64,000 nt of DNA from Palsa-295 sp963785585 (GCA_963785585.1 CAWAVW010000004.1:1054001-1118000); one strand, 5' to 3'. Positions 29,760 through 40,121 are shown, counted from the first letter of the stretch. The notes: generated by a model from the letters alone, not told the origin. A program made the numbers and translations.

Positions 29760-30455
29760 CTACGCGCTCACGAGTTTCTTGATCTCATCCGCCAGCAGCA
29801 ATACATCCATCGCCTTCGAGACGACCGTCAGCGAAAGCTCCGCCGCATTTTCCGCCGGAAACGAATCCGCGTGCACCGTGAACAGCATGATCGGCCTGGC
29901 ATATTTTTTCGACCGCAGCTTCGCCGCCACTTCCAGCCCGTTCATCCGCGGCATCGTCAAATCCACGATCAGCAGGTCCGGCTCGAGCTGGATGGTCTTC
30001 TCCATCGCTTCCACGCCATCCACCGCTTCGCCGCACACCTGGCAGGGCGTGTGCGATTCGATCACCACGCGCAGCTCGCGGCGAATCCGTTCGTTGTCGT
30101 CCGCGATCAACACGCGTTGCGGTTTCTTCGCGCCGCTCCCGCCCGCCTTGCTCGCACCCGCGCGCTTTTGCTTGCCCCTGCCGCCCGCGCTCCGCGCGCC
30201 TTTTCCGGACGCTTCGGCGCTCAGCCCCGGCCGACGCCGCTTCGTCGCCTGCCGCCGCAGCCATCCGCGCGTGGTTCGATCGATCGATTCGCCCTCTGTG
30301 CGCGCCACTATGCTCCGCGCCGGAGCGCGCGCCATTCGCTGCCCGTGCAGGAACATCCATGCTTCCGCCGCCGGCACCAATGCGTGCCGTTTATTCGGGC
30401 TCTTTTCTTTCGTCGCTCGTTGGTACACCGTTCCCCGGGGGTGTGTTGCGTACAT
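29760..30455 (-). CDS. Response regulator with a long basic N-terminal extension and C-terminal receiver
   Basis: 231 residues. The receiver domain is at the C-terminus (from about 112, RVLIADDNERIRRELRVVIE; phospho-Asp in LLIVDLTMPRMNG; Lys in SKAMDV). It is preceded by about 110 basic, Arg/Ala/Gly-rich residues (RTTRGWLRRQATKRRRPGLSAEASGKGARSAGGRG). The start at 30455 has AGGAGG upstream. Most receivers start at residue 1, so the extension is odd; it could bind nucleic acid or be partly non-coding if translation starts later. No kinase is adjacent. Confidence 0.8.
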   Translation of the reverse strand: MYATHPRGTVYQRATKEKSPNKRHALVPAAEAWMFLHGQRMARAPARSIVARTEGESIDRTTRGWLRRQATKRRRPGLSAEASGKGARSAGGRGKQKRAGASKAGGSGAKKPQRVLIADDNERIRRELRVVIESHTPCQVCGEAVDGVEAMEKTIQLEPDLLIVDLTMPRMNGLEVAAKLRSKKYARPIMLFTVHADSFPAENAAELSLTVVSKAMDVLLLADEIKKLVSA

Positions 30456-30544
30456 GTCGCCCTCCTGCGTATGGATGGCCGAGGTAATACGGGAAACGCC
30501 GTAGGAAGCGACTGCGCGGCGAGGAATGAACGGTACCGATGCAA

Positions 30545-30560
30545 TGTACGCCAGCGTACA
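30545..30560. promoter_or_regulatory. Palindrome TGTACGC-CA-GCGTACA
   Basis: A perfect 7-bp inverted repeat with a 2-base centre, 90 bases upstream of the response-regulator start, in the spacer between two divergent receiver genes. A related TGTAC-C-GTACA lies at 32393-32403 upstream of the Crp/Fnr gene. This suggests a shared operator; the binding protein is unknown. Confidence 0.4.
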
Positions 30561-30937
30561 ATATGACACAAGCGAATTTATAGCGGGGAAGCGCTCCCGG
30601 CGGGAACAGCTTTCGCCGCGCGCTGCCCTTGCGGCAAATGCCTCCGCCGGAACCACGATTCGTCGAGTGGAATGTTGCTCGGATGCTCACGCTTCACCTT
30701 TCGAATTTCGAAAAATGAACGGCAACGCCGAAGGCGAGATGGGTGCCGGGCGCGGCGCTGCCAAAGCCAGTGGCTGTGACGGTACCGCCCGGCCGCCCTC
30801 TCGTCGGTACGCTTCCGTACTTAGTTTGACAAACCTTGGACAAGCTCCGCAAGCCCTTCGCCACTTTGTACGCTATCGGACATACATCCCGGTCCGCGGA
30901 TGGTACACACCTTCAGGCTCCATCGAGGTGCGTCCAC

Positions 30938-31312
30938 ATGGCTGTTACCGTCCTGCTCGCCGACGAACGGGAAATCATCCGCCACTCCATTCGTCGCTTG
31001 CTCGAGTCCGAAGGCCGGATTCACGTCGTGGCCGAGGCCGATAGTTTCCACGCCGCCGTCGAATGCGCCCGCGCGCATCAGCCGCAGGTGCTGGTGATGG
31101 ACCTGCACATGCCGTTCCGCAATCGCGTCACCGCCCGCGACGTCAACTCTCATCTCGCCGCTCTCGTCCCGCGCGTGTTGGCGATTTCCTTTTCCATCGA
31201 CAACGAGAGCCGCCATCTCGCCGAGGCCTGCGGCGCCAGCATGCTCCTCGACAAAACTCAACTCGCCGATCAGCTCATCCCCGCCATCCTCGGTTCCGCC
31301 GCCTCCGCTTAG
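30938..31312 (+). CDS. Stand-alone receiver-domain protein
   Basis: 124 residues from ATG 30938 (MAVTVLLADEREIIRHSIRRLLESE), with phospho-acceptor Asp in VLVMDLHMPFRN and the Lys in LLDKTQ. There is no output domain. GAGGTG precedes the start. The frame is open upstream to 30836 but the extra residues are unlike receivers. It is divergent from the 29760 regulator and upstream of the Crp/Fnr gene, which converges on it. Confidence 0.85.
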   Translation: MAVTVLLADEREIIRHSIRRLLESEGRIHVVAEADSFHAAVECARAHQPQVLVMDLHMPFRNRVTARDVNSHLAALVPRVLAISFSIDNESRHLAEACGASMLLDKTQLADQLIPAILGSAASA

Positions 31313-31537
31313 CCCCATTTGCGCGCGGCACAGCTCGCCGCCGTTCGTAACACACGCAGGTTTGCATCTGGCCGGCGCGCCGGGGCAAATCGCTTTTGAC
31401 GGCATACGAACGAAGAAAATCCTGAGAGGGAAGTTGACTCGAGAGGAATGCCACCGGCGTCCCGCTACAGCAGGACGCCCACAGACACGGCTGTCTGTGC
31501 TACGACAGGCAGCGTTTGCGCCGCCCCAAAACAAAAC

Positions 31538-32290
31538 TCACTTCGATTCCCGCCGCCACGCACTCGTCTGCCGCGTCAGCATCTTGTAGCACTCGCACGA
31601 TTCCTGCTCGAGGCGTGCGCGGTCCACAATCCGCAACTGCCCGCGCGTGTAGGAAATAATTCCTTTCGCCTGCAACGCGTGCGCCGCCACCGTCACGCTC
31701 GCCCGCCGCGTCGCCAGCATGTGCGCCAGATATTCCTGCGTCAGCGGAACCAGGTCGCCGCCCAGCCGGTCCTGCGACATCAGCAGCCAACGCGACAATC
31801 GCTGCGTCATTCCGTGCAGCCGGTTGCAAGCCGCTACCTGCGCGCCCTGCAGCGCCAGCTCCTGCGCAAAACGGTTCAATTGCAGCGACAGGGCAGGGCA
31901 GTGGCGGATTCCCGCGACCATCGCTTTCGCGCTCAGGCTAAGCACCGAACCGCCCACCTGCATCACCACGCGCGCCGAGCTGGTCTTGAATCCCGCCAGC
32001 ACCGGCATTCCCACGAATCCTTCCGGTCCGCACAATCCCACTTCCACGCTGCGCCCGTCTTCCATGATGTTCAAAAATGACGCGAGACCGGAGTTGATGA
32101 AGTACACCTTTTTGATCGGCTCGAACGCTTCGTTCAGCACCGCGCCGGCTTCCAGCGTCTCGAATTCCGCGTCTTTCAAAATCCGGTCGCACTCCAGATT
32201 CGGCAATCCCAGCAAAATCGCGTTTGCCACGGCGTTTTCGCCGTGCCATCGCACACCCGCATTTTTCGCGGGGCGAACCGCATGAGCCAT
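31538..32290 (-). CDS. Crp/Fnr-family transcription regulator
   Basis: 250 residues: cyclic-nucleotide-binding-like beta barrel (about 25-150, VYFINSGLASFLNIMEDGRSVEVGLCGPEGFVG) and a C-terminal winged helix (about 165-235, RLSRWLLMSQDRLGGDLVPLTQEYLAHMLATRRASVTVAAHALQAKGIISYTRGQLRI). No Fnr-type N-terminal cysteine cluster, and the cAMP phosphate-cassette arginine motif is not evident, so it probably does not bind cAMP or an Fe-S cluster. TAGGAGAA precedes the ATG. Target genes unknown. Confidence 0.92.
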   Translation of the reverse strand: MAHAVRPAKNAGVRWHGENAVANAILLGLPNLECDRILKDAEFETLEAGAVLNEAFEPIKKVYFINSGLASFLNIMEDGRSVEVGLCGPEGFVGMPVLAGFKTSSARVVMQVGGSVLSLSAKAMVAGIRHCPALSLQLNRFAQELALQGAQVAACNRLHGMTQRLSRWLLMSQDRLGGDLVPLTQEYLAHMLATRRASVTVAAHALQAKGIISYTRGQLRIVDRARLEQESCECYKMLTRQTSAWRRESK

Positions 32291-33594
32291 ATTTCTCCTA
32301 TCGGGAGGTTTCCACTACAAGGGAGCCGCGCAGTTCTGGGTCGTACGAGGCGTCGCTCTTATGAAACCGTACTCTTATTTTTCGCTCACGTGTGTACCGT
32401 ACAGCACAAAGACGCATTTAATTTTCTCGCCATCTTCCGCCTCCGGTTCGCCCCCGCCGCCCCCCTTCCTCGCCCCGCCCGTCGCCGCCCCGGACTCCGT
32501 TCCTCGCCGCCGCAGCACCCCGTTCGTCGCCTCGCCGCCGCTGCCACCATCTCAGCCACTCCTCGCCGCCGCCCGTCGCCGCCGCTACAGAAACTGGCGA
32601 CGCGCGGGGTTGCCTGTGTAGCGGCGGCACGACGGTTTTCGTCGAGCCGGCAGCTGTTGCCTTTGAATTTGCTTTTGACGTGGGTGCCCCATCCTTTGCC
32701 GGTTTTGCAAAGGGTGGGTCTTTTGACTTTCACTTTCGCAACGGTTGCAACGGCATCCTTGCCGGTGAGGTTCCACGCTCGCCGCGCCACGTATCAACGC
32801 GATTCGCCGAGGCACGACACGTATACGGTGCTCGATCCTACATCCGCGCCACACCATAGCCCTCGGCCGGCGGTGGTTCGTCCTGAAAACCGGACGCGCC
32901 ACCGCACTCCGCGAGACCCGCACGTTCGGCGCCCCAACAGACGATCCGCGCGACCCATCGCCACTCGCTTGCTGGGTCGAGCGAAACCCAGGCCGAAGCT
33001 AGTGCGTTACGATTTTGCTTTTGGCGATCTCCCGTTAGCGCACGCCGTACAACCTCGAAGCAAATCGCTGCGACATCAAACGCCGCAACGGTTCTCGCGG
33101 AGTGCGGTGGCATCCCGCCGCAGGCGGGAGACCACCGCCGGCCACCCGCGTCCGCCTCAAGCAACACGTAGCCTCGAACGCCCGCGTTTTTCTCCTCGCA
33201 CGCCCCCACTTCGCCTCGCCGCCGCAGCCTCGCCCGCGCCCCTTCGCCTCGCCGGCGCGTACGCGCTGCCGCCTATGGTTTTGACGTTGCCTTTGTAGCG
33301 GCGGCCTTCACGGCCGCCAGCTTTTGAATTTCGTGTTGTGGGGATCACGCGGGAAAAACGGAAAGCCAACATCAACGGCTAGCGGGCATCAAGCCCGCCT
33401 CTACAAACGCAAAACCTGCCACCGCTTCTGCGAAGTACGCGTCACCCCGGCCTGCACCCGCCTCGCCAAGCCGCCGCACGCCGAAAGAATGGCCGGCGAT
33501 CATCGCTTCGTCGCGTTTCGGCGATTACCCCGCGTCACCGGAACGCGCTGCTCCCACACCCGCGAGCGGCCATCCAAAAAATCACGCAAAAAAT
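32291..33594. repeat. Intergenic region with E, B, A and C-variant palindromes
   Basis: A TGTACCGTACA palindrome (32393-32403) near the Crp/Fnr promoter, then a CGACGG-TTTT-CGTCG hairpin (about 32617-32655), E 32682-32718, B 32865-32913, A 33096-33143 and a C variant with GGCC-TTCAC-GGCC core (33295-33321). The stretch 32595-32780 copies the blocks at 22.8 and 24.6 kb. No gene. Confidence 0.8.
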
Positions 33595-36477
33595 CTAATC
33601 CGTAATCCCCATCTGCGTCAGAAAATACGCGTAATCAAACGCAATCTCGTGCAGCCGGTCGTACCGCCCGCTCGCGCCGCCATGTCCCGCCGGACTCATA
33701 TTCGTCTTCAGCAGCAGCACATTGTGATCCGTCCGCGTCGCGCGCATCTTGGCCACATATTTTGCCGGCTCCCAGTACATCACCTGGCTGTCGTTGAACG
33801 AAGTCTTCACCAGCATATTCGGATACGCCTTCGCCTCGATGTTGTCGTACGGCGAATACGTGATCATGTATTCGTACGCCGCTTTCTCTTTCGGGTTGCC
33901 CCACTCCTCAAACTCCGCCACCGTCAGCGGCAGCGATTCGTCGAGCATCGTGTTCATCACGTCCACAAACGGCACGCCCACCAGCGCCGCATGAAATAAA
34001 TCCGGACGCATATTCAGCACCGCGCCCATCAGCAATCCGCCCGCGCTGCGCCCCTCGATCACCAGCCGGTCTTTCGATCCGTATCCCTGCGCGATCAGAT
34101 ATTCCGCCGACGAAATAAAATCGGTGAACGTATTTTTCTTGTTCATCATTCGTCCGGCGTCGTGCCACGCTTTGCCCATTTCGCCGCCGCCGCGGATGTG
34201 CGCCACCGCCGTCACCACGCCGCGATCCACCAGGCTGAAAATCGCGGAGTTGAAACCGATGTCGTACGGATAGCCGTACGAACCATAGCCCGTCAGATAC
34301 AGTCCGTTCGTCCCGTCGAGCTTCACCGTTTTCAAACGCAGCACGCTGATCGGAATCTTCGTCCCGTCCGCGGCCGTCGCGTAAATCCGGTCCACCTGGT
34401 ATTTGTCGCGGTCGTATCCGCCGGGAACTTCGCGCTGCTTCAGCAACGTCGATTTCCCCGTCGCCATGTCGTACTCAAACACCGACGGCGGCGTGATGAA
34501 GCTCTGGTACGCGTAGCGAAACTTCGTCGTGTTGTATTCGCGGTTCTGCTCCGGCGACGCGATATACGCCGGCTCCGGAAAATCAATCGGACGCACCGCG
34601 CCGGTCTTCAGTTCCGTCACGCGAATCTGCGGCAGCCCTTTGGCGCGCTCGTACAGAACGTAATAATCCTGGAAGAAATCCGTGTCCTCGAGCATCACGT
34701 CCGCTCGCACGGGAATTACTTCCGTCCAATTCTTTTTCGATGGATCGCTCGCCGGCGCTTTCACCAGTCGATAATTCCGCCCGGTATCGTTCACCCGAAT
34801 GTAAAACGTGTCGCCGTGCGTGTCCGGATAATATTGAATGTCCTGCTGCCGCGGCTCCACGATTTTCCATTCCGCGTTGGGCTGATTCGCCGGAATGTAC
34901 CGCGCTTCGCTCGTCGTGTGGCTGCCGATATTCAAAAACAAATATGTTTTTTCGCGCGTCGAGCCTACGTAGGTGCTGAACCGCTCGTCCTTCTCTTCGT
35001 AAATCAGCGCGTCGGCGTCGCCCGCCGTTCCCACCGCGTGCCGGTACAGGCGGTACTGCCGCTTCGTGGTCGCATCCTCGATCGTATAAAACAAAGTCTT
35101 GTTGTCCGTCGCCCACGCAATCGATCCCACTCGCTCCGCGCGATCGACCAACGTTTTTCCCGTCCGCAGATCCTTCACCGACAGCGTGTACTGCCGGAAT
35201 CCCGTTTCGTCCGTCGTGTACGCCAGCAGGTTTCCGTCCGGGCTTACGTCGAAATTCCCCAGCGCCATAAACGGCTTGCCCTTCGCCAGCTCGTTCTGAT
35301 CCAGAATAATTTCCTCGCGCGATTCCATCTCCGTCGCCGCCGCGCGCTTCCGGCAGTAAATCGGATACTGCTTGCCCGCCTCCGTCCGCGAATAATAAAG
35401 ATACGCGCCGTCTCGGTACGGCACCTGCACGTCGGTTTCCTTGATGCGCGCCAGCATTTCGCCGTACAGCTTCTGCTGCAACGGCTCGGTCGGCTTCATG
35501 ATTGCGTCGGTGTACGCGTTTTCCTTCTCGAGGTACGCCCGCACTTCCGGATTCTGCTTGTCGCGCAGCCACGCGTAGTTATCGGTCATCGTGTGCCCGT
35601 TGATCTCCGTGATTTTCGGCTCGATCTTCGCCACCGGCGGCGCCGGTGTCGTGTCTGCATCACCATAAGTGTTTGCGTCCGCCGACGCGCTCGCATCCGC
35701 CGAGGTGTTTGCATTAGCCGACGCCCCGGCAACGTCTTTGGCGTTGCGAGCGTCCACGCCGGTTGCCGCACCGTCCGCGACGCTCGCATCCGCCGACGTG
35801 TTTGCATTAGCCGACGCCCCGGCAACGTCTCTGGCGTTCCGAGCGTCCACGCCGATTGCCGCACCGTCCGCGACGCTTGCCGCACCGTCCGCGACGCTTG
35901 CCGCACCGTCCGCGCCACTTGCCGCACCGTCCGCGACGCTTGCCGCACCGTCCGCGACGCTTGCCGCACCGTCCGCGCCACTTGCCGCACCGATCGCGGT
36001 TCTTGCCGCGCCGTCCGCACCGCTCGCATCCGCCGACGCCTTCGCGTCAGTAGATGTGTTCGCCTCCGCCGACGTGTTTGCATTAGCCGAAGTCCCGGCA
36101 ACGTCTGCTGCGTTCCGAGCGTCCGCGCCCCTTGCCGCACCGTCCGCGGTGCTCGCATCCGCCGACGTGTTCGCATTAGCGAGCGTGTTCGCATCCGCGG
36201 ACTTGTTTGCATTAGCCGACGCCCCGGCAACGTCTGCTGCGTTCCGAGCGTCCGCGCCCCTTGCCGCACCGTTCGCGCCGCTCGCATCCGCCGACGCGTT
36301 TGCATTAGCCGACGCCCCGGCAACGTCCGCGGCGTTCCGAGCGTCCGCGCCGCTTGCCGCACCGTCCGCGGTTCTTGCCGCGCCGGCAAGTTCCGCCCGC
36401 GCCGCCGCAACTCCCGCCGAAACCATCAACAGCATCAGCACAGCAATCCGCACTCGCAGCGAAACGCGCTTCAGCAT
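33595..36477 (-). CDS. ptrB: Oligopeptidase B (S9 family) with expanded low-complexity N-terminal region
   Basis: 960 residues from ATG 36477, which has GGAG six bases upstream; the alternative ATG at 36489 adds four residues. A signal peptide (LKRVSLRVRIAVLMLLMVSAGVAAARA) leads into about 260 residues made almost only of Ala, Asp, Asn, Gly, Ser and Thr in repeats (GADARNAADVAGASANAN; AASVADG). The S9 beta-propeller begins at about 285 (PPVAKIEPKITEINGHTMTDNYAWLRDKQNPEVRAYLEKEN). The catalytic domain has IEGRSAGGLLMGAVLN (Ser), a downstream Asp and PAGHGGASGRYD (His). Family enzymes cut after Arg/Lys. The linker is absent from normal PtrB; it probably grew by repeat slippage (findings). Confidence 0.92.
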   Translation of the reverse strand: MLKRVSLRVRIAVLMLLMVSAGVAAARAELAGAARTADGAASGADARNAADVAGASANANASADASGANGAARGADARNAADVAGASANANKSADANTLANANTSADASTADGAARGADARNAADVAGTSANANTSAEANTSTDAKASADASGADGAARTAIGAASGADGAASVADGAASVADGAASGADGAASVADGAASVADGAAIGVDARNARDVAGASANANTSADASVADGAATGVDARNAKDVAGASANANTSADASASADANTYGDADTTPAPPVAKIEPKITEINGHTMTDNYAWLRDKQNPEVRAYLEKENAYTDAIMKPTEPLQQKLYGEMLARIKETDVQVPYRDGAYLYYSRTEAGKQYPIYCRKRAAATEMESREEIILDQNELAKGKPFMALGNFDVSPDGNLLAYTTDETGFRQYTLSVKDLRTGKTLVDRAERVGSIAWATDNKTLFYTIEDATTKRQYRLYRHAVGTAGDADALIYEEKDERFSTYVGSTREKTYLFLNIGSHTTSEARYIPANQPNAEWKIVEPRQQDIQYYPDTHGDTFYIRVNDTGRNYRLVKAPASDPSKKNWTEVIPVRADVMLEDTDFFQDYYVLYERAKGLPQIRVTELKTGAVRPIDFPEPAYIASPEQNREYNTTKFRYAYQSFITPPSVFEYDMATGKSTLLKQREVPGGYDRDKYQVDRIYATAADGTKIPISVLRLKTVKLDGTNGLYLTGYGSYGYPYDIGFNSAIFSLVDRGVVTAVAHIRGGGEMGKAWHDAGRMMNKKNTFTDFISSAEYLIAQGYGSKDRLVIEGRSAGGLLMGAVLNMRPDLFHAALVGVPFVDVMNTMLDESLPLTVAEFEEWGNPKEKAAYEYMITYSPYDNIEAKAYPNMLVKTSFNDSQVMYWEPAKYVAKMRATRTDHNVLLLKTNMSPAGHGGASGRYDRLHEIAFDYAYFLTQMGITD
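35655..36400. repeat. Coding minisatellite in ptrB
   Basis: At least two repeat scales: about eight 21-base units built on CTTGCCGCACCGTCCGCGA near 35853-36021, and longer units of about 80-105 bases carrying ATTAGCCGACGCCCCGGCAA and GTTCCGAGCGTCCGCGCC. Changes between units are nearly all single substitutions, and unit lengths are multiples of 3, so the ptrB frame is preserved. Confidence 0.85.
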
Positions 36478-37502
36478 CGGAATCTCCATTTTACCGCACG
36501 AAACTGCCGCGCAGATGTTATACCCGAACGAGCCTCACATCCCACCTTTCACCAGCCAGCCGCCACATTTCCGCCCCATGAAAATCGCGCCGCCCCGCCA
36601 CCTCTGGTTTTGATTTTGTGGCGTCCGCGCAGCCGCCCATGGTTTTGACGTTGCCTCTACGGTTTTGACCTTGTAGCGGCGGGCTTCACGCCCGCCAGCC
36701 TTTGCCGCGGCCGTCGCATGCCGACGATGTCCGCGCCCCTTTCGCGTTGGCGCACGCAGTACAAACTCGAAACGAATCGCTGCGACATCGAAGGCTGACA
36801 AGGTTTTCGCGGAGTGCGGTGGCATCCCGCCGCAGGCGGGAGACCACCGCCGGCCACCCGCGTCCGCCTCAAGCACCCCGCAGCCTCGCTAGCCCGCGCT
36901 TTTCGCTTCGCCGCCGCGTACGCGTTGCCGCCTATGGTTTTGACGTTGCCTCTACGGTTTTGCCGTTGTAGCGGCGGGCTTCACGCCCGCCAGCCCGGTT
37001 TGCGGGTCGCGGCTTTAGCCGCGACATTCAGCCACCACGAACCAAGCGGCTTCAGCCGCTGAAGCTCGTTCTGTCGCATGCGTGTGAGGGAACTTCAGCG
37101 GCTAAAGCCGCTCGGTTGCATAGCGATGATGTCGCGGCTAAAGCCGCGACCCGCAAACATTTTCAGGTCGTGCGCCAACGCAACGGCTACAGGACCCGGC
37201 GACGCGCGGGGTTGCCTGTGTAGCGGCGGCACGACGGTTTTCGTCGAGCCGCCAGCCGTCGCTTTTGAATTTGGTTTTGCCTTTGCTTTTGAATTGGGTG
37301 CCCCATCCTTTGCCGCCTTTGCAAAGGGTGGGAGCCCTTGACGTTGAATTTGCTTTTGCCTTCGAATTTGGCGGGTGCCGCAATCGCAACACGAACGTCA
37401 ACGGCTGGCGGGCGTGAAGCCCGCCGCTACAAAATCCAAACCGCAGCCCCGCCGCGCAACCATCCCTCACGACTTCGCCACACCGCCCCGAACCCGCATC
37501 CC
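36478..37502. repeat. Intergenic region with C, A, C, D, E and reverse C palindromes
   Basis: C 36673-36699, A 36808-36855, C 36968-36994, D composite 37000-37162, CGACGG-TTTT-CGTCG hairpin near 37217-37255, E variant 37296-37332 (TGCCGCC in place of TGCCGG), reverse C 37404-37430. The D-to-E order repeats the 22.5 and 24.3 kb blocks. No gene. Confidence 0.82.
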
Positions 37503-40121
37503 CTACTCACACCGCAACGCCACCATCGGATCCACCCGCATCGCCCTTCGCGCCGGCACATAACTCGCCGCCGCAGCCACGCACGCGAGCACCACCGCCA
37601 CTCCCACAAACGTCGCCGGATCCTCCGCGTCCACGCCAAACAGCAGGCTGGCCATAAACTTCGTCAGCAGCGCCGCACCCACCAGGCCCGCCGCCGTGCC
37701 CATCGCCACCAGCCGCGCGCCTTCGCCGAGCACCATCCGCAAAATATCCGCGCGCTGCGCGCCAATCGCCACGCGAACGCCAATCTCGTGCGTCCTCTGC
37801 GTCACCGAATACGCCACCACGCCGTAAATTCCAATCGCCGCGAGCACCAGCGCCACCGCCGCGAAAATTGTCAGCAGCGTCAAATTAAACCGCTGCGGCG
37901 AAACCGACGCCTGCACCACCTCCGTCATGCTCAGCACATCGGTCGGCGGCAAGGCGCTATCGATCGCCCACACTTTCCGTTCCACATCGCGCGTCAATCC
38001 CGACGCATCGCGCGGGCTCCGCACCGTCAACGTCATCCACCGTTTCCATTCCTCATCCGACTGCGTGTACAGCCCGTACACCGCCGGCTCTTCCGGCTGG
38101 TCGAGCCCGAAATGCTTCACGTCGCCCACCACGCCGACGATCGTCTTCCATTTTTTCGCCACATCGTTCGCCCAGCCAATCCGCGCGCCCAGCGGGTCGC
38201 GCGTCCCAAAGAATTTCCGCGCGAAGCGCTCGTTCACCACCACCACTTCGGGAGTATCTTCGCGATCTTCGCTCGAAAACGCGCGCCCGCTCTTGAGCGG
38301 AATTCCCAACACCGAAAAATAATCGCCCAGCACCGTGCGCGTCTGCACCTCGGGAGCTTTTCCCGCCGCCACTGCCTCGCCCTCGATCACCATGTCGTGA
38401 TCGATCGAATCGCCGCCCATCGGTAACTCGCTGATCATCGCCGCCTGCACGTCCGGCAGGGCGTTCAACGATTCCAGCAACCGCGTGCGAAACCGGTTCT
38501 GCGCCGGAATGTCCGCATACCGCGATTCCGGCAGCGACACCCGCATCGTCAAAATCTTTTCCGCGCGAAATCCCGGCTCCACCGATTCCATTTCCCGGAA
38601 GCTGCGAATCAGAAGTCCCGCGCCCACCAGCAGCACCAGCGCCAGCGCCGTTTCTGAAATCACCAGCAATCTCCGCAGCCGCAAACTCGCGCGCCCGCCG
38701 GACATCGTCCGCCCTGAATCCTTCAATCCCTCGCCCACGCTTGCGCGCGTCGCGCTCCACGCCGGCAGCAAACCGAAAAGAATTCCCGTCAGCAACGAAA
38801 TGCCCAGCGTAAACGCCAGCACCCGCCCGTCGATCGAAATCGTCGAAAGCCGCGGCAAATCCTTCGGCGCAAGCGCCAGCAGCGCACCCAAACCGATCCG
38901 CGCCAGCACGATTCCCGCCGCTCCGCCCGCCAGCGCCAGCAGCACGCTTTCGGTCAGCATTTGCGACACAAGCCGCCCGGACCCCGCGCCCAGCGCCGCG
39001 CGCACCGCCATCTCGCGTTGCCGCGACGCCGCGCGCGCCAGCAGCAAATTCGCGAAGTTTACGCACGCAATCAGCAGCACCAGGCCCACCGCGCCCAGAA
39101 AAATCAAAAGCGGCCCGCGCGCATCGCCCACCACTTTTTCCAGCAGCGGTTCCACCCGCCGGTGAACGCCCGCTTCATGCTCCGGATGCGCCTCTGCCAG
39201 CGCCGCGTCGATGCGCTCCATTTCCGCCTGCGCCTGCGCCACCGTCACGCCCGGTTTCATGCGCATGTACATCGTCAACAAATGCGCCCCGCGCGCTTTC
39301 GCCGCCGCCGGATATTCCACCCGCAGCGTCGTGAACACATCCGCCGGATGATGCGGCAGCCAGAAATCCGAAGTCATCACGCCCACTACCGTGTACGAAG
39401 TGCCGCTCAGCGTGATTTGCTTTCCCAGCACGCCCGGGTCGCCGCCAAAGTGATTCGTCCAGAACGCATGGCTCAGCACCACCGCCGGTGGCGCTCCGTA
39501 TTGATCGTCGCTCGCCTCGATCAGCCGCCCGATTTCCGCGCGCGCGCCCAGCGCCGGAAACATTTCCGCGTCGCCCGCCATCGCAAACACTTCCATCGGC
39601 TCGACGCCGCCGGTGTAATCCAGGCGCTGCGCCGAACCCGAACCGATCACTTCGTACGAACGGCTCTCGGCGCGAATATCCTCCACGTCCGGCATCGACT
39701 CATTCGAATCCGTCGTCACCAGGCGCGACGAATCGGGGTAGGGAAGCGGGCGCAGCAGCACCGAATTCACCACGCTGAAAATCGCCGTGTTCGCGCCGAT
39801 GCCAAGCGCCAGCGTCAATATCGCCACCGCCGTAAATCCCGGAGACTTCCGCAGCACCCGCGCCGCGTACCGCACATCCTGCGCCATCGTCTCGAGCCAC
39901 GCCGTTCCGCGCGCGTCGCGAATTTCTTCGCGCACCGTTTCCTCCGCGCCAAATTCCAGCCGCGCCATCCGCATCGCCCCTTCGCGCGAGTGTCCCGCGC
40001 TCACGTGTTTCGCCACGCACGCATCGAAATGAAACCGCAACTCCTCATCCATCTCGCGCTCGACTTCGTCGCGCCGCAACATCGCCCTCACCCGCATCCC
40101 CCAATCACGCAGCATCCCCAA
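37503..40121 (-). CDS. MacB/FtsX-type orphan permease with N-terminal permease prefix domain (ADOP)
   Basis: 872 residues. Residues 1-75 (RAMLRRDEVEREMDEELRFHFDACVAKHVSAGHSREGAMRMARLEFG) form the soluble permease prefix domain. Then come the first helix (FTAVAILTLALGIGANTAIFSVV), a periplasmic MacB-like domain, an FtsX block (LLIFLGAVGLVLLIACVNFANLLLARAASRQREMAVRAALGAG), a second periplasmic domain and a second FtsX block (LVLAAIGIYGVVAYSVTQRTHEIGVRVAIGAQ), ending SYVPARRAMRVDPMVALRCE. This is the acidobacterial duplicated orphan permease architecture, usually paired with PadR; a PadR gene lies 587 bases upstream. Confidence 0.95.
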   Translation of the reverse strand: MGMLRDWGMRVRAMLRRDEVEREMDEELRFHFDACVAKHVSAGHSREGAMRMARLEFGAEETVREEIRDARGTAWLETMAQDVRYAARVLRKSPGFTAVAILTLALGIGANTAIFSVVNSVLLRPLPYPDSSRLVTTDSNESMPDVEDIRAESRSYEVIGSGSAQRLDYTGGVEPMEVFAMAGDAEMFPALGARAEIGRLIEASDDQYGAPPAVVLSHAFWTNHFGGDPGVLGKQITLSGTSYTVVGVMTSDFWLPHHPADVFTTLRVEYPAAAKARGAHLLTMYMRMKPGVTVAQAQAEMERIDAALAEAHPEHEAGVHRRVEPLLEKVVGDARGPLLIFLGAVGLVLLIACVNFANLLLARAASRQREMAVRAALGAGSGRLVSQMLTESVLLALAGGAAGIVLARIGLGALLALAPKDLPRLSTISIDGRVLAFTLGISLLTGILFGLLPAWSATRASVGEGLKDSGRTMSGGRASLRLRRLLVISETALALVLLVGAGLLIRSFREMESVEPGFRAEKILTMRVSLPESRYADIPAQNRFRTRLLESLNALPDVQAAMISELPMGGDSIDHDMVIEGEAVAAGKAPEVQTRTVLGDYFSVLGIPLKSGRAFSSEDREDTPEVVVVNERFARKFFGTRDPLGARIGWANDVAKKWKTIVGVVGDVKHFGLDQPEEPAVYGLYTQSDEEWKRWMTLTVRSPRDASGLTRDVERKVWAIDSALPPTDVLSMTEVVQASVSPQRFNLTLLTIFAAVALVLAAIGIYGVVAYSVTQRTHEIGVRVAIGAQRADILRMVLGEGARLVAMGTAAGLVGAALLTKFMASLLFGVDAEDPATFVGVAVVLACVAAAASYVPARRAMRVDPMVALRCE

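Noticed and set aside
34162..36648. Long antisense frame (828 codons) opposite ptrB
   Set aside because: It is open because of the GC-rich codon pattern and repeats of the real gene; its product is Arg/His-rich and resembles no protein. ptrB on the other strand has full catalytic motifs.
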